Source: Pseudomonas viridiflava
GTDB lineage: Bacteria; Pseudomonadota; Gammaproteobacteria; Pseudomonadales; Pseudomonadaceae
Assembly (NCBI RefSeq): GCF_900573885.1
Contig: NZ_UPSE01000154.1
Span: 1-64,000 of the forward strand
Direction of reading: 5' to 3'
Length of the DNA: 64,000 bases
Below, one piece after another: positions 47,692 to 55,630 of this stretch. The position numbers and the translations under genes were made by a program. Below the pieces are notes generated by a model. It saw only the letters and a program-made list of their open reading frames with translations, searched no databases and had not been told where the DNA came from. How positions within the stretch are numbered: position 1 is the first letter of the stretch; each line of letters starts with the position of its first letter.

Positions 47692-49553
47692 AAACGATCC
47701 GTCCTGGAAGCTTGGCCTTCTGGCGAAACCAAGCCTGTATCGTATTGGAGTTAAAGGGTCTTTCGGAGGCGGTGGTTCGAACAACTGATGATCAAGTCAC
47801 ACACATCTTTCGCGCTAGTGAACTGAGTACGTCTCCAGTGAGTAACGCTGCTCTCACCGCCAAGCACGTTTTTGTTGAAGATCACGATTGGGCCGAAGCT
47901 ACTGAGCGCTACAAACTCATACAGCCGCTGTTGGTAAATGGCCGAAAGAACCTTGAGCAAGTCCAGGCGGCCGCCAACGCATCTGGAAAAAGCGTTTCCA
48001 CGATCTACCGGTGGATTAAGCGGTTCGAAGAGACTGGATTGGTTTCATCGCTGCTGCGCTCTTCGCGGTATGACAAAGGCCAACCCCGTCTAGATCAGGA
48101 ATTAGAAGAAATCATCGAAAAGTGGATTCAAAAATCCTACTTAGTTCCGGAGCGACCCACCGTTAAGAAGCTGCACCAGGACATCAAAACCGAGTGCGAA
48201 GGGCTCGGGCTGCAGCCTCCGCATGTCAACACGATTCACCAGCGGGTTCGGGACATTGATGAACAGGAACGGCATAAAAGGCGTCTAGGTCCTCGTTCTG
48301 CAAAAGATAAGTATCGACCTCTCAGAGGTGCCTTTCCCGCTACTGATGTTCCTAACTCAGTAGTGCAGATCGACCACACGCCAGTAGACGTGATCATCGT
48401 TGATGAGGCGGACCGTCTTCCAATTGGACGCCCAAATCTCACAATGAGCATCGACGTGCACACACGCATGATCGGTGGGTTCTTCTTTTCTTTGGATCCA
48501 GTTGGGGCGAACTCAGCGGCGCTCTGCATTGCCCACGCAGTGATGCAAAAGAGTTACTGGCTAGCGGCTCGTGATATCCCTGCGGAGTGGCCGATTTATG
48601 GGCTGATGCAGAAAATTCACGTCGATAACGCGAAAGAGTTTAAAGGGCGTGCATTGACGCGTGGATGTGACGAGTACGGGATCACCCTAGAGCACCGTCC
48701 GAGAAAACAGCCTAACTACGGTCCCCATATCGAGCGTGCATTTCGTACCTTCATGGCAAAGGGGCATGAATTGCAAGGAACCACATTTTCCAACACGCTC
48801 GATAAGCTTGATTATGACTCCGAAGGCAGAGCGTGTATGACTCTGAAGGAGCTGGAGTTATGGTTCACGATTTTCGTCGTGTACATCTACCACAACGAAG
48901 GACATGCGGGTCTTAATGGCGTTTCGCCAATCAACTACTACAGCCAGTGTGTGCATGGGACCAAGGACAAGCCAGGTGTGGGATTGCCTGAGCCGATTGA
49001 AAACGAGGAGAAGTTTAGGCTCGATTTTACGCCCTACTTTTCAAGGACGGTTCAGCGCCATGGCGCGAAGATAGATGGCATTCATTACTACGCCCCAATC
49101 TTACGTACCCGTATTGCTGAGGACGGAGATGATGGGAAAGGGCGGCAGTTCATTTTTGTCCAAGACCCACGGGATATCAGTGTCGTCTACTTCCTGGATC
49201 CTGATGAAAAAATCTACTACCCGGTTCCTTACTTCAACTCTAATCACCCGCCGATAAGTGTCTGGGAACTGCGAGAAGTGACGCGGCGAATTAGGGAAAC
49301 GCCCGGTGCCAAAGTCGACGAAGCCGCCATATTCGAAGGTGTCCGCAGAATGCGAGCAGTCGAGCATGACGCCATCGAAAGAACTCGATTGGCTCGAAAC
49401 GCTCGCGCGTCCGAGAAGCGAAAACGACGCATGGCTGAAAGACGCAATGGCTGGAAGGGGGTTCACGTTAAATCTGAGCTACCAGACCTGGCGATTTCTG
49501 GAGCCATAAACTTAGAGGTCGTCGAACCTTATGAAGAAATCGAAGTAGGTTGA
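47688..49553 (+). CDS. tnsB: TnsB-family DDE transposase
   Basis: A 621-residue transposase of the TnsB/TniA/MuA class that joins the 3' ends to target DNA. N-terminal helix-turn-helix domains (about 80-200; KSVSTIYRWIKRFEETG) are followed by an RNase-H-fold core with D229 (QIDHT), D313 (HVDNAKEF) and E349 (HIERAF), a DD(35)E spacing, and then the Mu-type C-terminal beta-barrel and a basic tail (EKRKRRMAERRN). ATG at 47688 has AAAGAGG upstream; an earlier TTG (47664) is not preferred. Four bases separate it from tnsC. Confidence 0.95.
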   Translation: MKTIRPGSLAFWRNQACIVLELKGLSEAVVRTTDDQVTHIFRASELSTSPVSNAALTAKHVFVEDHDWAEATERYKLIQPLLVNGRKNLEQVQAAANASGKSVSTIYRWIKRFEETGLVSSLLRSSRYDKGQPRLDQELEEIIEKWIQKSYLVPERPTVKKLHQDIKTECEGLGLQPPHVNTIHQRVRDIDEQERHKRRLGPRSAKDKYRPLRGAFPATDVPNSVVQIDHTPVDVIIVDEADRLPIGRPNLTMSIDVHTRMIGGFFFSLDPVGANSAALCIAHAVMQKSYWLAARDIPAEWPIYGLMQKIHVDNAKEFKGRALTRGCDEYGITLEHRPRKQPNYGPHIERAFRTFMAKGHELQGTTFSNTLDKLDYDSEGRACMTLKELELWFTIFVVYIYHNEGHAGLNGVSPINYYSQCVHGTKDKPGVGLPEPIENEEKFRLDFTPYFSRTVQRHGAKIDGIHYYAPILRTRIAEDGDDGKGRQFIFVQDPRDISVVYFLDPDEKIYYPVPYFNSNHPPISVWELREVTRRIRETPGAKVDEAAIFEGVRRMRAVEHDAIERTRLARNARASEKRKRRMAERRNGWKGVHVKSELPDLAISGAINLEVVEPYEEIEVG

Positions 49554-49557
49554 TGCC

Positions 49558-50451
49558 ATGAGTGATTTTGAACATCTGGTGGAGTCGCTCGCCGAGAAGT
49601 GCCGGCAGATGAGCGACCAAGAGCGCATCGATCAGCTCAGAACTCCAAGATGGCTTGGGTATCCGCGGGCGAAGGAGATTGATACCAGGCTTGAGTGGTT
49701 GTTCCACCATCCGAGGGTCACGCGCATGCCCAACGTGTTGCTAATCGGTCGGACAAACAATGGCAAAACAGGGCTGGTTAAGCGCTTCGCTGCTCGGCAT
49801 CTTCCCTCCGACAATCCAGGTGGAGAAACCATCATCGCTCCGGTGCTTTTGGTTCAAACCCCGCCGAAACCCACGGAGGCAGGTTTCTACACCGAGCTTT
49901 TACATCCATTGCTAAAGCGACTTCCTCATGGAACCGTCGCAGATAAGCGAGCGCGTGTAGTTGAGATACTGAGGCAGGTGCAGCTCAAGGTTCTTATCAT
50001 CGATGAGATGCACAATATGCTTGCAGCCACAGCCCCTGCGCAGCATGAGTTCTTAAACGTCATCAAATACCTTTCCAACGAGCTTCAGATTTCCATGGTT
50101 GGTGTTGGAGACGAGACGCTGATCAGCGCGGTTGGTATCGACTCTCAGATCCAGAACCGGTTCGAACCTGAGATTCTCCCTAGGTGGAAAGCCGGGCCCG
50201 AATTCAACCGTCTACTGGCATCGTTTGAAAAAGTCCTTCCTTTGCGAAATCCGTCGGACCTAGCTGACCCACTACTGGCGATGAAGTTGGCGGCTTTAAG
50301 TGAGGGGACAATTGGAGAGTTATCGATGCTCTTAAACAAAGCCAGCACCTATGCAATCAGTCGTGGTCAAGAGCAGATTACAGCCGATGTGCTGAACAAG
50401 TGTGGGTACGTGCCCCCGTCGCAACGAAAGTTGGTGACGGTGGAGATATAG
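49558..50451 (+). CDS. tnsC: TnsC/TniB-family AAA+ transposition regulator
   Basis: A 297-residue AAA+ ATPase. It has Walker A GRTNNGKT near residues 64-71 and Walker B LIIDEMHN near 148. The family protein links the target-site selector to TnsAB and activates cutting when bound to a target. The length is that of TniB rather than Tn7 TnsC (555). Its stop codon TAG is directly followed by the tniQ ATG. Confidence 0.94.
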   Translation: MSDFEHLVESLAEKCRQMSDQERIDQLRTPRWLGYPRAKEIDTRLEWLFHHPRVTRMPNVLLIGRTNNGKTGLVKRFAARHLPSDNPGGETIIAPVLLVQTPPKPTEAGFYTELLHPLLKRLPHGTVADKRARVVEILRQVQLKVLIIDEMHNMLAATAPAQHEFLNVIKYLSNELQISMVGVGDETLISAVGIDSQIQNRFEPEILPRWKAGPEFNRLLASFEKVLPLRNPSDLADPLLAMKLAALSEGTIGELSMLLNKASTYAISRGQEQITADVLNKCGYVPPSQRKLVTVEI

Positions 50452-51597
50452 ATGCTACCGATCCATCCGCAGCCAAAGCAGGGCGAGATCTTTTCGTCTT
50501 GGTTGGTGCGGCTAGCCTTCTCGAACGGTTTTCCCTTGCATACCTTCTTCAGCGGTCTGCTCGGCTACAAGGGGGCAGTTTTGACTAGGGATATTGATCG
50601 GCATCCCTCTGATCAATTGCTACAGCTGATAAACCTTCAAACTCAGCAACCCATTTCTAGGCTTCAAGACATGACGTTGCGCCATTACGAAGGGAGCTTT
50701 TTTCCGCAGCTACCATTTAATGGCGACGTCAGCTGGTTACTGGCTTTAGGCGTTTTCCACCGTGACCGTAAGCGTGCCGGAATGCAGTACTGCTCCCTAT
50801 GCATCCAAACCGATTCAGTGCCTTACTATCGCTTGCTGTGGCGTATCGCTTTAACAGTGATATGCCCTATCCACTACTGTGCGATGGAGGACGTATGCCC
50901 TAGATGCCGATCGCCAGTAATGTTTCATCGCCATGGTATCGGCCGGGAGAAAATCCCATATGTGGAGCATCTACGGCATTGTCATCAGTGCTTCTTCGAT
51001 TTGGGAAGCGTTAAGCCAAAATATCCTGAGTGGCCAGACTGCAACTCACTGAATTTCCTCACTGCGTTAATAGGTCATGCAGAGCTTTCGCCCTGGAGGT
51101 ATTTGCGGATTGCTACGCCGTGCAGCATTCCCTTTTTCATCGGCCTCAGAGCGTTGCTTAGACTGCTGAATGGCAGATTTGGGCCAAAGTTTGAGACCGT
51201 TTTCTGCGGTGAGCTGGGCACTCCTGCGTTAGCCCCTTCAAGGTCGGATTTCGAATACTTGCATAGTGAACGCAGGCTCTGGCTGATGCTGCGAGCGTGC
51301 TGGATGCTACAAGAATGGCCGACCCGATTTATCGAATGCTGCCGTGCGGCAAACCTGTCACGGAGTAGGATTACAGAGCTTCCTGATCAGCTTCCGTTCT
51401 GGCTTGAAACAGCAACATCTCAGTTGGATCAACGAGTCTATTCGCCTACTCAACTGGAAGTGGTTGCTGCTGTGGTGTACTTATCTAGCCATGGGCAGGA
51501 GGTCGGGTGGCAAGCGTTGAGCGGGCTGCTCGGCGTGAAGCGAGACCGAGCCAAACGGCTTATGGCGACTTGGTTAGCAACCAAAGACCTTCGGTGA
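50452..51597 (+). CDS. tniQ: TniQ/TnsD-family target selector
   Basis: A 381-residue TniQ-domain protein. It opens HPQPKQGEIFSSWLVRLA, the TniQ signature. Two zinc-finger pairs follow (YCSLC; VCPRC and HCHQC), with a helical C-terminal domain (ending in a helix-turn-helix-like LSGLLGVKRDRAKRLMATWL). TniQ/TnsD proteins recognise the attachment site; since this element sits in comM, this one probably reads comM. It is longer than plain TniQ but shorter than Tn7 TnsD (508). It is the last gene of the operon and converges on the KAP ATPase gene. Confidence 0.9.
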   Translation: MLPIHPQPKQGEIFSSWLVRLAFSNGFPLHTFFSGLLGYKGAVLTRDIDRHPSDQLLQLINLQTQQPISRLQDMTLRHYEGSFFPQLPFNGDVSWLLALGVFHRDRKRAGMQYCSLCIQTDSVPYYRLLWRIALTVICPIHYCAMEDVCPRCRSPVMFHRHGIGREKIPYVEHLRHCHQCFFDLGSVKPKYPEWPDCNSLNFLTALIGHAELSPWRYLRIATPCSIPFFIGLRALLRLLNGRFGPKFETVFCGELGTPALAPSRSDFEYLHSERRLWLMLRACWMLQEWPTRFIECCRAANLSRSRITELPDQLPFWLETATSQLDQRVYSPTQLEVVAAVVYLSSHGQEVGWQALSGLLGVKRDRAKRLMATWLATKDLR

Positions 51598-51645
51598 TCA
51601 ACGAAATGGGTAAACGGTAACGCATCCTTAGATTAAGGCTATTTG

Positions 51646-54600
51646 TCACTCAGGAGCCTCCGTCGAGGCCTGCACTTCCGGCAATACCTCTTGATTTGCT
51701 TGCGGTTCGGGCAATGAGCCGGCTAGAGGCTCAAGTGCTGCTGCCTCGTCGGCTAACTCATCAAGCGCCGAAAACACGCCGGTTAGATCATCACGATAAA
51801 AGGCAATGTATCTGGACGTGACCACGCTGCGATCAGAGAGCTGAGGAGACAGGCGTCGGATGAGATCTCGATGCGAACTCCAGTATTGTCCCATTCGTAT
51901 TGGATCAAGACCGCCGGAAATTTCATCTTTAGCGGCGAAAAACCCCTCATGCTCTGCGCCGTGAGCAGAGAAATGTGGGTGGCTCAAATGCATAAGGCAG
52001 TGCCCAAGGAAGTGATGAACGTTTTCTGGATCGAGCTCCGGGTTGAAGCACACATTAAAAATGTAGTCGTTCATTTGTTCTGCGATGCCGCCGCCATTGC
52101 CGGACCCAGACTCGTCGTAGAATCCGCAGCCTACCCCCGATCCTGTCGGTGGGTTCGTGTTGCTCAATTGATAGATCACAAAAGACTTAACGTTGGAACG
52201 TTCAGCGGAAATAAGATTATTTATGACTCCTGCGTCTTCTTCAAATGAGACGCCATCAGCCTTTTGTTGCTGGGAGAGTAATGGCGAGCAGCCACGAAAT
52301 TCTTCTATAGAGGTTTCGTCGACTTCAGTCAGAAAATTCCGGCTGGTTTCTATGTAGTCCCGCTTGAACAAGGAGAACACCTTCTGAGAGAGCTTTCTCA
52401 TTCCAAGTAGAGCGAGATGATTTACGTATCCAGTTGTCGATGCGTTTTCATCTTGGTCGGCGATCAGAGCTGTATGAAGGTTAAACAGCTTTCCTTGTCG
52501 ATCAGCAGAGCACTGAAGCCGAAATAGCATTACGTCATTCCAACCAAGGACACCGCGATCATTGCTTACAAGTTGTTCGAGCAGGCCTTGCTTTGAGTCA
52601 TCACGATCAGCAAAGATCCGCCATGCGATTTCTCTAGTGTTTTCTCTTGTATTCGAGCGGCGCTCGGCAGGGGTTTTACCCCAGCCGGCATAGTTCAAAA
52701 GCCATAACAGCGAATAAATTGATCGTTTGCGCAGTCCTCTATCGCCGTAATCAATCACGGTATAGCGCGGAAGATATTCGATTAAGGTTTCTATCGATTC
52801 GTCTGCGACTTCCACGGTGAGGTCATAAGATTGGTTGATTAAGGCTTGCCAAAATTGGTCATGAGCATAATCGCTTCGATCCAGTATGAAGTCGGCCGAA
52901 GTGAGGACGGACTCAATTCGCTTCCCGTGTCTTACCTCTTCAACCGCCTTCTGATACAAGATGAATGTCTTTTGAGGAATAGGCATCGCGAAGCGTACGA
53001 TGAGCTTGAGATATCCCTCCAAATTTCTAAATTCGCCATAGTTAAAGCATGCCCGCGTTGCTTTAACTGAATCCCTGACCCCAGTCCGCTCACCGAGCTT
53101 TAGAGTGTTCAGCTCAAAAAGCTGCGCCAAAAGAAATGCTTCGGCCCCCTTATAGCACTCGATCATGTCCGTAAAGCCGGGCGAGTTCGCGAACTCTTCT
53201 CTGTCGAGCCCGCGGCGGATCGAGAATATTCCGCTACGTCCTTCCGTTTCTTCAGCATAAATGCGTCTGAATAGACCCGGATAGTTCAAGTGCAAAAGCA
53301 TGAGGTTTATCAGATCTCTAGGGCTGAAATCGGTCCGACCCAGATCACTTTTTTCTAGCTGCACAAGCAACATGGCGTTGATGAAGCGCTTCACCTTACG
53401 AAGGTCGCCAATGAGCGGTAGGTAATTTGGTGCCAAAGCGCTATCGAGGATTTTGGATAGCTCACCAAGCACCGAGTCGAGATTCATCATCGTGTCGGCT
53501 GGAACGGAAATTAGCTGCTTGTCAGCGTGCTGCCAGTCCCGACGTAAAAAATCCCGAATGCTCGAGCTGTCAACGAACAGGCTTAACTTGACGGTTACGA
53601 ATTTCTCAAGAAATTCTCGAGCTCGTGCGCCGTCCTCCTTGCCTTCGACAAGCACCTCAGTGTCATAACAAAGGACGTAGGTGGCCTGCGAGAGTCTGAA
53701 GGTTCGACGAGTGGCGAACAGCACATTGTTGGTGGTCTTCGCGTCCAGCCGATCAAGATCGTCTACTACGATGATGACCCGACGATTGATGCGCTTTAGC
53801 ACTTCATCAATATCATCGAGCAGTTCATCAACCGTCTCTTGCGAGGGCTCTAAAGAGAGCTTGAAGCCAAGGAAGGAAACATCCGCTTTTCCCTTTATCA
53901 ATCGAGAGTAGCGCGAGACTGCAGGGCGAAACTCCGGGGCGTATACCTTTTCCTGAATGGTGGCTGATAGGTCGCGGATCAATCGGTCTGCCAAATCGGG
54001 TTCGGATGCGTACCGCAAAGGTTCAAAACGGCAAACAATGACCTTGTCTTGGGCGTGATCCCAGTGTTTTTGTGCAAGATTAACGAAGCTAGTTTTACCG
54101 ACGCCCCACGGCCCGTCGAGCCCAAAAACGAGCCCAGGGTGGGCGCCGCTTGCTAAGATCGTATCGGCGAAGAACTTGGCTTGTTTTGCGCTCGCATACA
54201 CGTCCTCCTCTTCGCCTCTGATTTCATCATCTGTGAGAAAGCGCAGCTGTGGCGGTGTAGCCTTTTTTCTCGGCCAGTACTTTTGAAATAACGGAGATAA
54301 AAAAAGCATGAAGCACATAACCAAAATCGCCGGCGCCCACTGAGAGTCTGATTTTTTTAGAGCCTCGTGAAATTCGAGCAGCCAAGGTGAGACCTGCTCG
54401 TTTGTCCAAATGCCGACTCCAATTGCGACTAGCAGGTCTATCCTGAAACTACGGGCTAGTTTTCTGGCCGTTACAAATGCACCTCGTTCCTCCGCGTAGA
54501 TGAGACAAAGGGCGAGACCAAAGAATATCCCGGCGCTTTTGGAGCAGGCCGAAACTTTGGAGATAGTAGGGGCGAAGGTTGATCCGAGATAGTAGGCTGC

Positions 54601-54693
54601 TCGATAGACCTCTGTTCCGATAAAGCCCACGACGAAAACTCTGGCGAATACCAGCAGCTCGGGCATTTTCATTGTCGTCTTGCGATCGGCCAT
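51646..54693 (-). CDS. Membrane-anchored KAP-family P-loop ATPase
   Basis: A 1015-residue protein. The N-terminus has four hydrophobic segments (about 15-37, 53-68, 86-98 and 121-137). A KAP-type NTPase domain follows, with Walker A GPWGVGKT (194-201) and Walker B VIIVVDDLDRLD (306-317). The C-terminal 500 residues are of unknown type, with an acidic, proline-rich tail. KAP ATPases include the phage-exclusion protein PifA and QatA. No qatBCD genes are next to it, so it may act alone or with the operon upstream. ATG at 54691-54693 is chosen for its excellent AAGGAGG; the frame is open nine codons further. Confidence 0.85.
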   Translation of the reverse strand: MADRKTTMKMPELLVFARVFVVGFIGTEVYRAAYYLGSTFAPTISKVSACSKSAGIFFGLALCLIYAEERGAFVTARKLARSFRIDLLVAIGVGIWTNEQVSPWLLEFHEALKKSDSQWAPAILVMCFMLFLSPLFQKYWPRKKATPPQLRFLTDDEIRGEEEDVYASAKQAKFFADTILASGAHPGLVFGLDGPWGVGKTSFVNLAQKHWDHAQDKVIVCRFEPLRYASEPDLADRLIRDLSATIQEKVYAPEFRPAVSRYSRLIKGKADVSFLGFKLSLEPSQETVDELLDDIDEVLKRINRRVIIVVDDLDRLDAKTTNNVLFATRRTFRLSQATYVLCYDTEVLVEGKEDGARAREFLEKFVTVKLSLFVDSSSIRDFLRRDWQHADKQLISVPADTMMNLDSVLGELSKILDSALAPNYLPLIGDLRKVKRFINAMLLVQLEKSDLGRTDFSPRDLINLMLLHLNYPGLFRRIYAEETEGRSGIFSIRRGLDREEFANSPGFTDMIECYKGAEAFLLAQLFELNTLKLGERTGVRDSVKATRACFNYGEFRNLEGYLKLIVRFAMPIPQKTFILYQKAVEEVRHGKRIESVLTSADFILDRSDYAHDQFWQALINQSYDLTVEVADESIETLIEYLPRYTVIDYGDRGLRKRSIYSLLWLLNYAGWGKTPAERRSNTRENTREIAWRIFADRDDSKQGLLEQLVSNDRGVLGWNDVMLFRLQCSADRQGKLFNLHTALIADQDENASTTGYVNHLALLGMRKLSQKVFSLFKRDYIETSRNFLTEVDETSIEEFRGCSPLLSQQQKADGVSFEEDAGVINNLISAERSNVKSFVIYQLSNTNPPTGSGVGCGFYDESGSGNGGGIAEQMNDYIFNVCFNPELDPENVHHFLGHCLMHLSHPHFSAHGAEHEGFFAAKDEISGGLDPIRMGQYWSSHRDLIRRLSPQLSDRSVVTSRYIAFYRDDLTGVFSALDELADEAAALEPLAGSLPEPQANQEVLPEVQASTEAPE

Positions 54694-54904
54694 AGGTCGT
54701 CCTCCTTGATGTAAGCTCATTGCCTTCTAAGCAGTCTACGACCACTAGTGTCAATCACGTTACCTTCTGGCATCGAAGCTGCACACTAAGGCCTCGTGCC
54801 GAAACTGTCCTTTCGACTACGTGATACTAGTTTTTTTAGATGGAGCTTGGATTGTCTAGGTTAGACCAAATTGAAGATTATTTTGTATAAGTGGTGCGAT
54901 GTTT

Positions 54905-55624
54905 TTAATTCATTTCGAGCCATAGATGGCGAAGCTCTATATCGGTCAGTTTTTTCGAGCGCTTATGGGTCGACTTATAAATGCTCAGGCCTGTTTTTTG
55001 ATCCGCTTTAATTAGAGATAGACTTTCTTGAGATGTCCAACCGCTGCCATGTGATTGAGCCAGGGCGTCAATCCAATTGGTAACAGTTTTGAACCAGGTC
55101 GTTGGCGTTTCGTGCTGAATATAAGCAATCATCGCTCCAAGTTTGTGATGAGACCCATGATGCCCTAATTTAAATCGTTGAATTCCACCGGTGGTAGAGT
55201 TTTGAGTAATTACATACTCTTGTTCTTCTCTGCCTTTTTGCTTTGGCGTCGGCAGTCTTTTACATTCGATTGGAATCAAAATATCGAACTCAGTGCAGCG
55301 TCGACCATCGACATAAATGGTTGATGCGCAGGCCGAAGGGGCTATATCTATTTTTCTGCCTTTATTCTGCTCATCAGGCACTTCAGCTCGAAATTGTAAT
55401 ATGTCCCAACCGCTACTTAAACGGGCTGCCCCGGTAAGGTGTGAGCACAACTGGGCCGTCAAGGCTGCTTCTGCCGATTCGCTTACACGATCGGTCCGAT
55501 CCCGCCAAGCAGGTAGTTCATTAGCAATAAACTCGAGAAGCTCATACAAAAACGTGTGAGGCATATTAACAACTCTTCCAACCACGCTAGGTTGAATGTT
55601 GCGAGAGAGCGAGTCGGCGAGCAT
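54905..55624 (-). CDS. PD-(D/E)XK-like nuclease, partner of the methylase
   Basis: A 239-residue protein I do not recognise as a named family. A nuclease-like core is visible: KIDIAP with D93, then a strand DILIPIECKRL with E120-C-K122, the D...ExK pattern of restriction-fold nucleases. It starts 6 bases after the methylase stop codon, so the two are one transcript. The role as restriction enzyme is inferred from the motif plus the neighbour. A 211-base gap with no gene separates it from the KAP ATPase gene. Confidence 0.75.
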   Translation of the reverse strand: MLADSLSRNIQPSVVGRVVNMPHTFLYELLEFIANELPAWRDRTDRVSESAEAALTAQLCSHLTGAARLSSGWDILQFRAEVPDEQNKGRKIDIAPSACASTIYVDGRRCTEFDILIPIECKRLPTPKQKGREEQEYVITQNSTTGGIQRFKLGHHGSHHKLGAMIAYIQHETPTTWFKTVTNWIDALAQSHGSGWTSQESLSLIKADQKTGLSIYKSTHKRSKKLTDIELRHLWLEMN

Positions 55625-55630
55625 AGATGA

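Noticed and set aside
51646..54693. Qat defence system
   Set aside because: The KAP ATPase recalls QatA, but no QatB, QueC-like QatC or TatD-like QatD gene is adjacent.
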